In this document: in pieces, positions 26,284 to 37,394 of the stretch
Numbering within the stretch: position 1 is the stretch's first letter
Layout: every line of letters starts with the position of its first letter
Assembly: GCF_000423325.1 (NCBI RefSeq)
Contig: NZ_AUHT01000006.1
Coordinates: 310,001 to 374,000, forward strand
Source of the DNA: Lysobacter defluvii IMMIB APB-9 = DSM 18482
Lineage (GTDB): Bacteria > Pseudomonadota > Gammaproteobacteria > Xanthomonadales > Xanthomonadaceae
Direction of reading: 5' to 3'
DNA: 64,000 nt
The notes under the pieces: generated by a model
Seen by the model: only the letters and a program-made list of their open reading frames with translations
The model's database searches: none
What the model was told of the DNA's origin: nothing
Program-made: the position numbers and the translations under genes

Positions 26284-26290
26284 GCTGGCT

Positions 26291-26322
26291 ATAGTAGCTT
26301 CCGTACCATGGTACGGAGTCAA
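26291..26322 (-). promoter_or_regulatory. merTP promoter with MerR operator
   Basis: Read on the minus strand: -35 TTGACT (26317-26322), a 20-bp spacer, and -10 TACTAT (26291-26296). The spacer holds the MerR dyad TCCGTAC-CATG-GTACGGA (26300-26317). The overlong spacer and the dyad inside it match mer promoters that MerR untwists on Hg(II) binding. merR is divergent and starts a few bases to the right. Confidence 0.9.
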
Positions 26323-26326
26323 GACA

Positions 26327-26758
26327 TTGGGCATCCTGACGCTGACCATTGGGCGGCTCGCAACGGCCGCCAACGTGAGCGTGGAGACGGTCCGCTATTA
26401 CCAGCGCCGCGGGTTGCTTCCGGAACCTGAGCGTCCGGCAGGCGGCATACGACGTTACGGTCCTGATGACGTCAGGCGACTCCAGTTCATCTGCCGCGCG
26501 AAAGCCATGGGGTTCAATCTCACGGAGATCGAGGCGCTCCAACAGGTGGTCGGGGCGTCTTCGTGCAAGCAGACGCAACTTCTCACCGCGCGCAAGCTGG
26601 CCGATGTCCGCAGACGGATTTCCGGTCTCCGGAAGTTGGAGGCCGATCTGGAAAAGCAACTCGGCAAGTGTGTCCAGGCACCCGCGGGAACGCCCTGCCC
26701 AACCCTTGACGTGCTGAGCGGGGGAAACGTCGCTCTGGATCAGCCGCGTTCCCGATAG
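26327..26758 (+). CDS. merR: Mercury-responsive regulator MerR
   Basis: A 143-residue MerR. The winged-helix part contains NVSVETVRYYQRRGLL and a following GGIRRYG wing; the dimer helix and metal loop follow. The three Hg(II) ligands are present with the spacing of classical MerR: Cys in ASSCKQ, then +35 in LGKC, then +9 in GTPCP, equal to Cys82, 117 and 126 of Tn501 MerR. No ATG is available; TTG at 26327 is the best start and lies just beyond the -35 of merT. It represses and, with Hg(II), activates the divergent merTP promoter. Confidence 0.92.
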   Translation: MGILTLTIGRLATAANVSVETVRYYQRRGLLPEPERPAGGIRRYGPDDVRRLQFICRAKAMGFNLTEIEALQQVVGASSCKQTQLLTARKLADVRRRISGLRKLEADLEKQLGKCVQAPAGTPCPTLDVLSGGNVALDQPRSR

Positions 26759-26777
26759 GCACCGGTGCACGACACAG

Positions 26778-27378
26778 TCAGATCCCCGTGACGAACGGCA
26801 GCGACATCGCGGCACCGGCACCGGCACTGACTGCACTGATATGGCTGTTGAGGATCAACGCACCCACAGCGATAAGCACCAGGCCGCCCGCGATCTCCGC
26901 ACGCTTTCCGATCAACGTACCCAATACCCGGCCAGCCATCACCCCAACGTGACCAGCGTGAACGTGCATAGGCCACCACGGCAACCAGAGCGATGTTGAC
27001 CTCGACAAAGGCCAGCCCGACACCCACCGCCATGACGTCGATGATCGTGGCCAAACCCGCGAGTGCCACCGCAAGGAGGCTGCCGTTTGTCGTGAATCCG
27101 AAATCTTCCTCGTCCTCTCCGCTCCCGGGGACGGCCTTGTAGATCATGTGCAGGCCGAATGCGATCCGATGCTCCCATGCCTCGAGGTAACGCGCTGCCA
27201 CCGAGCCGAGCAGCCAACCAATGACCGGCGTGAGCGCTTACACGTCACCGAAGATCAGCCCGATGCGGAGCGCCTCGGACCAGCGGGGCCTGGCCATGCC
27301 GGCCCCCTTCTCCAAGGCGGCGGCAAAGGCATCGGTGGCCATGGCAAGGCCGAGCAGGACAATGGAGAACAGCGTCAT
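26778..27378 (-). pseudogene. mntP: Decayed manganese efflux pump (MntP)
   Basis: Read on the minus strand from the ATG at 27378, the frame gives the MntP beginning ([19 protein letters not shown]), then an in-frame TAA at 27238-27240 where the family has an acidic residue, then continues in the same frame through GLATIIDVMAVGVGLAFVEVN. Around 26966 the homology shifts to another frame (TFTLVTLG) and near 26952, in a run of four G, to a third frame (VMAGRVLGTLIGKRAEI) that ends at 26778. One nonsense and two frameshift lesions mean no functional Mn2+ exporter is made, unless sequencing errors explain them. Confidence 0.85.
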
Positions 27379-27434
27379 GGCAACAGGAAGGTCGGAACCG
27401 GGCGGACACGCGAACGGCAGACGCGCACCGTGTC

Positions 27435-28055
27435 CTATCCTTCGGCCCTGTACTCACGCCACGCCGAACGCAGCACGCGCAATGCCGAGCGCAGGAACAT
27501 CACCAGCAACGCCGCGCCAATGACCAGGTCCGGCCAGCCCGCATCGAACAGCCACACACCGGCAGCCGCGAGCAGCACAGCAAAGCCTTCGTACACGTCG
27601 TTGCGCGAGCACTCCCACGCCGATGACATGTTCACGTCGCCAAAGCGGTACGGGGTCAGCAGCCACAGGCACAAGGCGTTGAACGCAAGGTTGATCACGG
27701 CGGCAATGCCGATGGCCTCGAAGATGGGCACCTCCGGATGGGCAAGGCGCCAACCAATCTGGATGGCGACCGCGACTGCGGCGCCGAGGATCAGCAAGCC
27801 CTTGACCAGCGCGACCTTGGCCTTGGCGCGCAGGCTCGCGCCGATCACTGCCAGGCTCAGCAGATAGGTCAACGCATCACCGAGGTTATCCAGGCTGCCC
27901 GACAGCAACGAGGACGAGCCGCTGTAGATCGCCGCCGTGATCATCATCACGAAGGTGGCGATGTTGATCGCCAGAACGATCATCAGCACGCGCCGCTGCC
28001 CCGCCTCCAGGGCGCGGACATCCACCGTGCTTCCGCAGCCGCACGAATCACTCAT
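27435..28055 (-). CDS. Cation-diffusion-facilitator-type transporter (short form)
   Basis: A 206-residue inner-membrane protein with about six hydrophobic segments, lacking the C-terminal cytoplasmic domain of full CDF proteins. Near the N-terminus it has SCGCGS, then the CDF-like helix 2 motif [17 protein letters not shown] and a later NDVYEGFAV with the second acidic metal residues. The ATG at 28055 is preferred to 28061 because GGAGA is better spaced. CDF proteins exchange Zn2+, Cd2+ or Co2+ for protons. Divergently controlled with the MerR-family gene at 28150 through a clear operator. Confidence 0.85.
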   Translation of the reverse strand: MSDSCGCGSTVDVRALEAGQRRVLMIVLAINIATFVMMITAAIYSGSSSLLSGSLDNLGDALTYLLSLAVIGASLRAKAKVALVKGLLILGAAVAVAIQIGWRLAHPEVPIFEAIGIAAVINLAFNALCLWLLTPYRFGDVNMSSAWECSRNDVYEGFAVLLAAAGVWLFDAGWPDLVIGAALLVMFLRSALRVLRSAWREYRAEG

Positions 28056-28114
28056 GATCATGTCTCCAGGTCGAGCGGGCGTCCGAGGATTTGCGGCCCG
28101 CTTCCAGGTCGACG

Positions 28115-28145
28115 ATCCTAAACCCTGGAGTCGCTACAGGGTCAA
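28115..28145 (-). promoter_or_regulatory. CDF promoter with MerR-family operator
   Basis: On the minus strand: -35 TTGACC (28140-28145), 19-bp spacer, -10 TAGGAT (28115-28120). The imperfect dyad ACCCT-N11-AGGGT at 28122-28142 fills the spacer, as in PbrR/CadR/ZntR-type promoters. The divergent regulator starts at 28150. Confidence 0.85.
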
Positions 28146-28149
28146 GCCC

Positions 28150-28545
28150 ATGAAGATTGGAGAGGTTGCGGAGCGCAGCGGGTGCCATCCCGAAACCGTG
28201 CGCTACTACGAGCGCATCGGCTTGTTGCCTGCCCCGCCGCGCACGGCGGGCGGGTATCGCGACTACCGTCCCGCCGACGCGGATCGATTGCGCTTCATCA
28301 CCCGCGGCCGCGAGTTGGGCTTCTCCCTGGCGGAAATCCGCAGCCTGCTGGGCTTGGCCGAGGATGACGAGTTGTCGTGCCAGGATGTTGACCGGCTTGC
28401 CCGCGAGCACCTGCTGGACATCCAGACCAGGCTCAGCGACCTGCAGCGGATGGCCTCGGAGCTCGAGCGGGTGATCGGCAGCTGTAGCGGCGGTGAGCGC
28501 GGCCAGTGCGCCATCCTCGACACACTGCGGCACCCGCCATCCTAG
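28150..28545 (+). CDS. MerR-family heavy-metal regulator (CadR/PbrR/ZntR-like)
   Basis: A 131-residue MerR-family activator. DNA-binding part: MKIGEVAERSGCHPETVRYYERIGLL with wing GGYRDYRP. Metal-site Cys are seen in DELSCQDVD (about residue 77) and in the C-terminal loop GSCSGGERGQCAIL, the arrangement of divalent Zn/Cd/Pb sensors rather than the CueR copper loop. The nearby operator and the divergent CDF transporter indicate that it controls that transporter. Which divalent metal it senses is open. Confidence 0.9.
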   Translation: MKIGEVAERSGCHPETVRYYERIGLLPAPPRTAGGYRDYRPADADRLRFITRGRELGFSLAEIRSLLGLAEDDELSCQDVDRLAREHLLDIQTRLSDLQRMASELERVIGSCSGGERGQCAILDTLRHPPS

Positions 28546-28552
28546 GCTGACA

Positions 28553-29143
28553 TCAAGCATCCTCCCCACGAGCATCCCGCAGGATCTCGATGCCACCTTT
28601 CAGGGCGATTGCCGCCACTGCGAGGCCGACGACCAAGTCGGGCCAAGCCTGCCCGGTCCAGAGCACCAGTCCGCCACCCACGAGCACGCCTGCGTTGGCG
28701 ATGAAATCGTTGGTGCTGAAGGTGGTCGCGGCGCGCACGTTCACGTTGGCCTGCCGGATTTTCTTGAGCAGCCACACGCATGTCGCGTTTACCAGGCCGG
28801 CCCCCAACGCCGTCACCATCATCGTCGTGCCAATGGGCTCGGCCTCACCCAGGAACCGACGGCCCACGTCGAGCAGGATCCCAGCGGCGAACAGGATCAA
28901 CAACCAGCCGGATACTTTGGCCGCCGACCGTTTCCAGGCTTGTGAGCGACTAAGTGCGAGCAGGGTGATGATGTAGACGGCGCTGTCGGACGCATTGTCC
29001 AGTCCATTTGCGATCAGGGCGCTTGAGCCGGCGGCGACGCCCGTGACCCCGAACCCCGCGGCAAGCGCCAGGTTCAGGGCGAGGACGATCAACAGGATCC
29101 GGCGCTGGCGCGCGTCGTGTATCTCGATCTTCTCTTCGCTCAC
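28553..29143 (-). CDS. Second CDF-type cation transporter (short form)
   Basis: A 196-residue polytopic membrane protein related to the one at 27435. It has helix motif IANGLDNASDSAVYIITL (acidic metal residues in LDNASD) and a later FSTNDFIANAG with the second site. The start is GTG at 29143 with GGAGG at 29151-29155. It begins 1 base after the czcA stop, so it is the last gene of the czcICBA operon. Zn2+/Cd2+/Co2+ export from the cytosol to the periplasm would feed the Czc pump. Confidence 0.86.
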   Translation of the reverse strand: MSEEKIEIHDARQRRILLIVLALNLALAAGFGVTGVAAGSSALIANGLDNASDSAVYIITLLALSRSQAWKRSAAKVSGWLLILFAAGILLDVGRRFLGEAEPIGTTMMVTALGAGLVNATCVWLLKKIRQANVNVRAATTFSTNDFIANAGVLVGGGLVLWTGQAWPDLVVGLAVAAIALKGGIEILRDARGEDA

Positions 29144-29144
29144 G

Positions 29145-33311
<4,167 letters not shown>

Positions 33312-33315
<4 letters not shown>

Positions 33316-34592
33316 GGGGTTGCTCCTTGGTTGTCTTGCGGGCCGGAGCCGGCGACGAATGCCTGGCCGGTCAGCCGCTGGATCTCGACCAGGGCGCGCT
33401 GGGCTTCCAGCGCCGCCTCCAGCTGTTGTTGCCGGGCGGCGGCGTGCTCCGCCTGCAGGCTCGACCATTCCAGATAGCTGGCGGCGCCTGCGCGGTATGC
33501 GGTGGCGGCTGCGGCTTCGGCCTTGGCCAGACGTGGGAGCACGTCCTCGCCCAGCCGCTGCGCTTCCAGGCGGGCCACCATGAAGCGGCCATGCGCCTCG
33601 GCGAGGGTGGAGTAGAGCGACAATCCCGCGGCTTCCCGTTCTATTTCCAATGCGGTGAGCTCGGCGCGTGCGGCACGGATACCCGGCTGTGCCCGGCGGG
33701 TGCTGCCCAGCGGGATCGAGACACTGCCGACCAGGCCGAAGTCATCGCCATCGGTCATCCGCCGGACGCCAACCTGCCAGTCGAGGTCGGGGGTCGCCTC
33801 GCTGCGCGCCAGCTGCAGGCGCGCCTCGCCAATGCGCTGCTGGTCGACGAACTGCGCCAGCTCGGGGGTGCGTTGCAGCCAGTCGGCGAGCACCGCGAAG
33901 TCCGCGACCTGGGGCACCGCCAGCGGATCGCCCCCGGCGATCTCGAATGCGGGATCGCGCTCGCCCCACAGGGCCGCAAGGTGCTGGCGCGCAGCCTCCT
34001 CACGTTGCCGGGCTCGGGCGTGATCCAGCTCGGCCCGCGCCAGGGCCGCCTGGGCGGTGAGCACGACCGACTCGGGCGAAGCGCCGGCTTCGTGACGCCG
34101 ACGTGCCGCAGCGACAGTGCGCTCGCGCTGGTCGATGTCCAGCTGCGCAAGTTCGCCTTGGCGTTGTGCACCGACCACCGCCAGGTAGCGACGGGCCACT
34201 TCGGCCAGGAGATCCAACCGCCGCGCCTCGCGCCCGATGGCCAGCGCATCGATCCGGCTTTGCGCGAGCGTGCGCCGGGCATCGAGCTTGCCGCCGCGCT
34301 CCAGCACGGAGGCGAGGCTCAACGTGATTTCGGCGCCATCCAGGCGGCTGGCCGGGCCGGTACCGAGCACGTTCTCGAGCTCGGCTCCAGCGACCAGTGC
34401 CGGGCGCAGGGAGGCACGATCCAGCTCGGCTTCCAGCGCCTCCTGGCGGGCGCCGAACAGGCGCAGATTGGGATGGGCCTCAGAGACGCGGAGGAAGGCC
34501 TCGTCCAGGCTGAGGGGGTCGGCGGCGTGCGTGGGGAATGCCACGGCACACACGGCGACGAAGGCGGCCAGGGCCGCTGATCGCAAACGCAT
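33312..34592 (-). CDS. czcC: RND outer-membrane channel, CzcC type
   Basis: A 426-residue TolC-family outer-membrane factor with a signal peptide (cleavage near THAADP) and two coiled-coil halves. Family stretches include LSLDEAFLRVSEAHPNLRL, EVARRYLAVVGAQRQ and a C-terminal SYLEWSSLQAEHAAARQQ. It is the first channel gene of the Czc pump and overlaps czcB by 4 bases. It is only distantly similar to the CusC-type channel at 9827, consistent with two independent efflux systems. Confidence 0.92.
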
Positions 34593-34648
34593 GGGGGTTG
34601 CTCCGATGAATCGAATTGACGGGAGTCGGCATCAGGCCGACGGCGCGG

Positions 34649-35035
34649 TCATCCGAAGATCGGAGGCTTGAAGGGGTTTGGCAGGCGCACTGCAGGCGGG
34701 GCTGAAGCCTTGGCGATTGCCAACCGTCCGGCCATGGCCAGGGCCGGAACGTGTTCCAGCACGGGCAGCACTGCCGCGGCCGTGCCGCAGCAGTGTGCAA
34801 AATCCAGCAGCACGTGCAACGTCTCTGACCCGTCGTGCTCACCGGCCGCGGTGAGTTCCGCGTCTAGCCCGTTGGCGTGCAGGCCGTGGCTGTGCATGCC
34901 CGAAGGGTCGTGTGTGAACTCGTGCATCTCGCCAGCGGCTGCCATCACCGGCTGCAGCACCAAACCCAGCGAAAACAGCCCCAGCACGAGAACGCGCAGG
35001 AACGGCAACCAGCGATGGCGGGACACGTGGACCAT
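34649..35035 (-). CDS. CzcI-like small His-containing periplasmic protein
   Basis: A 128-residue protein with a signal or anchor segment (residues 10-33), then HEFTHDPSGMHSHGLHANG and HCCGTAAAVLPVLEHV. It heads the czcCBA genes, the place occupied by czcI in Cupriavidus, and has the same size and His/Cys style, though the resemblance is compositional. It could act as a periplasmic modulator of efflux. A gap of 56 bases separates it from czcC. An FNR-like box lies 44 bases before its start. Confidence 0.65.
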   Translation of the reverse strand: MVHVSRHRWLPFLRVLVLGLFSLGLVLQPVMAAAGEMHEFTHDPSGMHSHGLHANGLDAELTAAGEHDGSETLHVLLDFAHCCGTAAAVLPVLEHVPALAMAGRLAIAKASAPPAVRLPNPFKPPIFG

Positions 35036-35078
35036 GACTGCGGCACGATACCCACGGGACGTCCGTTACACAATTTCA

Positions 35079-35092
35079 TTGGTGCAGATCAA
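35079..35092. promoter_or_regulatory. FNR-like box upstream of the czc operon
   Basis: TTGGTGCAGATCAA differs from the TTGAT-N4-ATCAA consensus at one of ten positions. It lies in the 192-base gap between the divergent czcI-like gene and the small peptide gene at 35228. No convincing -10 is found at the class II distance in either direction, so this is weaker than the boxes at 1262 and 9259. Apart from it and the 35228 promoter region I see nothing in the gap. Confidence 0.3.
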
Positions 35093-35227
35093 GAGCCGCG
35101 CACCCGCGCTTGGACGAGCGAACTTAGTGGATTGAAGGAGATTTCGGACACATATCACCAAAGTGAGCTCAGGGGATCCTGTGTTTACGTACCGGCGTTC
35201 CGGCTGCAACGCCCGTAGGAGACATCC

Positions 35228-35332
35228 ATGTTTCCACACAAGACAGACACTTTGACCTGCGTGCTGGTCGTCACGGCTGCTGTACTGGTCGCCTTCGCCA
35301 AGTGCGCGGGTTGCACCTCCAAGTTCCCTTGA
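35228..35332 (+). CDS. 34-residue single-span membrane peptide
   Basis: An ATG with a well-spaced AGGAG (35217-35221) opens a 34-codon frame. The peptide has a polar start, one hydrophobic helix (CVLVVTAAVLVAFA) and a Cys-containing end AKCAGCTSKFP. It is followed by a strong hairpin (35355-35383), so it looks like an independent small gene rather than chance. It resembles no family known to me. The CxxC pair and its place beside the czc genes hint at metal or membrane stress. Confidence 0.55.
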   Translation: MFPHKTDTLTCVLVVTAAVLVAFAKCAGCTSKFP

Positions 35333-35354
35333 TTTCACACTGACAGGCACGACG

Positions 35355-35383
35355 CGAAAGGCCCGGAACCCCCGGGCCTTTCG
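35355..35383 (+). terminator. Hairpin terminator
   Basis: A perfect 12-bp stem (CGAAAGGCCCGG at 35355-35366, complement at 35372-35383) with a 5-nt loop, followed by GGTTTGTGTG. It lies 22 bases after the small peptide stop and is the likely end of that transcript. Confidence 0.7.
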
Positions 35384-35413
35384 GGTTTGTGTGCCGCTTG
35401 AAAGGAGTTCGAC

Positions 35414-35887
35414 ATGCATCTCGTAGAGACAATGGCGTACGCAGGCGAGAAGCCTTGGCACGGCTTGGGCAACAGGTTGCCTGCCGATCAGTCGATCGAT
35501 GGCTGGAGGGGAAGTGCCGGTATGGACTGGTCGATCGAGGAGGCCGAGGTCCGCTTCATCACTGGGCAGAACGGCATTGGCACGATTAACGCGTTTCCTG
35601 AGCAGAAGGTCCTGTACCGCTCTGACACCAAAGCCCCCCTGTCGGTAGTCAGCAAGCGCTTCAAGGTGGTCCAGCCCGGGGAGATCCTGGAGTTCTATCG
35701 GGACCTGACCGAGGTCGGCGGCTTCGAGCTGGAGACGGCCGGCGTCCTGCGGCAGGGGCGGAAGTTCTGGGCGCTGGCCAAGACGGGCCAGAGCACGATG
35801 TTCTCCACGACACCTAATCCATTGAACTGGATAGGGTTCCTTGACTCCGTCGCGGGGTATCGCAGCAACCGAGGGAGTGCGGCTTAG
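35414..35887 (+). pseudogene. Truncated DUF932 (phage/plasmid-like) gene
   Basis: The first ~130 residues follow the DUF932 family found in phages and plasmids: AYAGEKPWHGLGNRL, EEAEVRF, SKRFKVVQPGEILEFYRDL and FWALAKTGQST. Normal members exceed 300 residues. Here homology stops near 35805 and the frame ends at 35887 after an unrelated tail (FSTTPNPLNWIGFLDSVA). An AAAGGAG site (35400) precedes the ATG. It looks like the remainder of a mobile-element gene cut by a deletion or insertion. Confidence 0.7.
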
Positions 35888-35945
35888 CAAAGTTTCGTGA
35901 ACAGTGGCCTGGGCATCGGGACTTCCTGATGTCTGCTTTCCCACC

Positions 35946-36944
35946 ATGAAGGCTGGGGAGGCGTACAAACTAGCGCGCTCGTACGGCTCGCTCGCTCTAA
36001 AATGGGCAGGCGAGCTGATTGATGAAGCCCTTGTCCGGCGTGATCTGCGCTTCCTCCAATTGGCGCCGGAGACGGTTGATGCGCTCGGTAATACGCTGAG
36101 CGCCACTCAGCATTGGTTTTCTCTTCTGGGGCTGTGCACGGCCGAGTCAGGTGTGTTGGTTCGGAGCCAACCTGGCCGGACTCTTCGGTGCATTCGGCCG
36201 ATGGGGGAGACATCAAGGGTCTTATTCCGCCCCGGACATCCTTTAGATGGGATTCTCCCGCCCCCCTATCAGCACGCTGCTGAGTTTGAAGTCAAGGTCG
36301 ATGTCAACAACATCGTGGTGGAGACCCACTTCATTGACGAGCTGAAGGCGTTCGTGGCTGGGGCCATCCCGGACGATGATCGGCACAGGCTCGGGCACGA
36401 TGCGCCGGCCGTGCTTCATGTCTATCGTGCCGCCCAGAAGTACTCTGCCACGCTCGCCGCTCTGCATCGGGGAAACGCCCCGAAGGACAAGGAGCGGCTA
36501 CGCGCGGCGAGAGAAATGGTAGACAAGTTCCTGGCGAGGCACGGGGGGGCATTCAAGACCAAGAGAGTCCGAAATGTCGTGTTTCGTGTCATTGACCCCA
36601 AGCACGCATGGGGGCGCGGCCCCGGTGCGACTTCATTCAAGGCGCTTGCGTCGAACTTGGGCTTGGAGCGCGAGTTCGATGGCGAGCCGTATGTGACGGA
36701 TCCGCTCGGAATTCTGATCACGATGGCAAAGGACATCATTCGTGCACATGCGCAGGCCGACGCCGCAGGTCCCCACTGGTCCCGATCGCACATAGCCACG
36801 ATGGACGAGTTGTCGGCCATGGGGTTCAAGGGAAATGAAGTCCAGGACGTGCTCGCTGGTGTGCTGCGACGCTCTCTGAGTCAGAGCCCGGTGACAGCAT
36901 CCCGGTCCGTAAAGAAGTCCGACCCCTTTTACGACGCCACGTGA
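35946..36944 (+). CDS. Protein of unknown function in the accessory edge zone
   Basis: A 332-residue soluble protein not recognised. ATG 35946 is taken as start; GTG 35904 in the same frame is possible, and neither has a clear ribosome site. Content is mixed alpha/beta with no signal peptide or membrane helix; segments such as RAAREMVDKFLARHGGAF and a C-terminal MDELSAMGFKGNEVQDVLAGVL are helical. Its GC is lower and its codon use less extreme than those of the neighbours, which fits recent acquisition. It follows a truncated phage-like gene and precedes tRNA-Leu. Confidence 0.6.
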   Translation: MKAGEAYKLARSYGSLALKWAGELIDEALVRRDLRFLQLAPETVDALGNTLSATQHWFSLLGLCTAESGVLVRSQPGRTLRCIRPMGETSRVLFRPGHPLDGILPPPYQHAAEFEVKVDVNNIVVETHFIDELKAFVAGAIPDDDRHRLGHDAPAVLHVYRAAQKYSATLAALHRGNAPKDKERLRAAREMVDKFLARHGGAFKTKRVRNVVFRVIDPKHAWGRGPGATSFKALASNLGLEREFDGEPYVTDPLGILITMAKDIIRAHAQADAAGPHWSRSHIATMDELSAMGFKGNEVQDVLAGVLRRSLSQSPVTASRSVKKSDPFYDAT

Positions 36945-37039
36945 CATGGCTTGCGTTGGTAGATCTGTCACCCTGCGGACTGCGACCGCATCGTGTGTAG
37001 AATGCCCGACGACTGGGAGCTGAGAGGTTGCCCATCGTT

Positions 37040-37348
37040 GCCCGGATGGTGAAATTGGTAGACACAAGGGACTTGAGCAATTTGAGCCCCTTGAGGGAAA
37101 CCTCAGGGGTGTAACCCGTCAAACTCGGTGAACGCCCTGGCCCTGCGCCGAGCCAACGCCGAGCCAAGCCCCTCCCAGCTGGTGGGGGAAGGTGTAGAGA
37201 GCAGACGGCGGGCACCTAAGGCCGGATGGCTAAGGTGAAGGCGTGCTCCAGACCACGAACGGTGCGTGCGCCGGCGGCGAAAGCCGAAGTGGTACGAAAA
37301 TCCCTCGGAGGCGACTCCGTGCCGGTTCGACCCCGGCTCCGGGCACCA
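37040..37348 (+). tRNA. tRNA-Leu(UAA) interrupted by a group I intron
   Basis: 5' exon 37040-37074 (acceptor GCCCGGA, D-arm GTGAAATTGGTAGAC, anticodon stem GGGA and loop CTT), then the intron, then 3' exon 37297-37348 (AAAATCCC completing anticodon UAA and its stem, the long variable arm, T-arm GCCGGTTCGACCCCGGC, and TCCGGGC-A-CCA). The acceptor arms pair perfectly and the joined tRNA is 87 nt, normal for leucine. CCA is encoded. A TAGAAT -10-like hexamer lies at 36998-37003. The gene is split between anticodon positions 34 and 35. Confidence 0.9.
37075..37296 (+). ncRNA. Group I self-splicing intron in tRNA-Leu
   Basis: 222 nt with no reading frame. The 5' exon ends in U and the intron ends in G, as required. 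P1 is formed by exon GGGACUU with the guide GAGCCCC, giving the U-G wobble at the splice site. The conserved core is visible: GTCAAACTCGG, the GCCGAGCCAAGCC stretch, GGTGTAGAGAGCAGACGGC, and GGTGAAGGCGTGCTCCAGA. P7 pairs AGCA (37200-37203) with TGCT (37244-37247); the well-known Azoarcus intron has ACTA and TAGT there, so the helix is kept with changed bases. It belongs with the compact tRNA introns (IC3-like). Confidence 0.9.
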
Positions 37349-37394
37349 CAACGCGCCACGACTGCTTCACGCCTGCGCCGCGACGATACCGCGC

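Noticed and set aside
37040-37348. tRNA-Leu halves as a tRNA broken by island insertion
   Set aside because: The insert has splice-site pairing and the conserved group I core, and the halves rejoin to a perfect tRNA.
37297-37348. tRNA-Leu 3' end as attachment site of the island
   Set aside because: The metal genes lie on the 5' side of the tRNA, no integrase is present and I found no copy of the 3' end elsewhere in the window.
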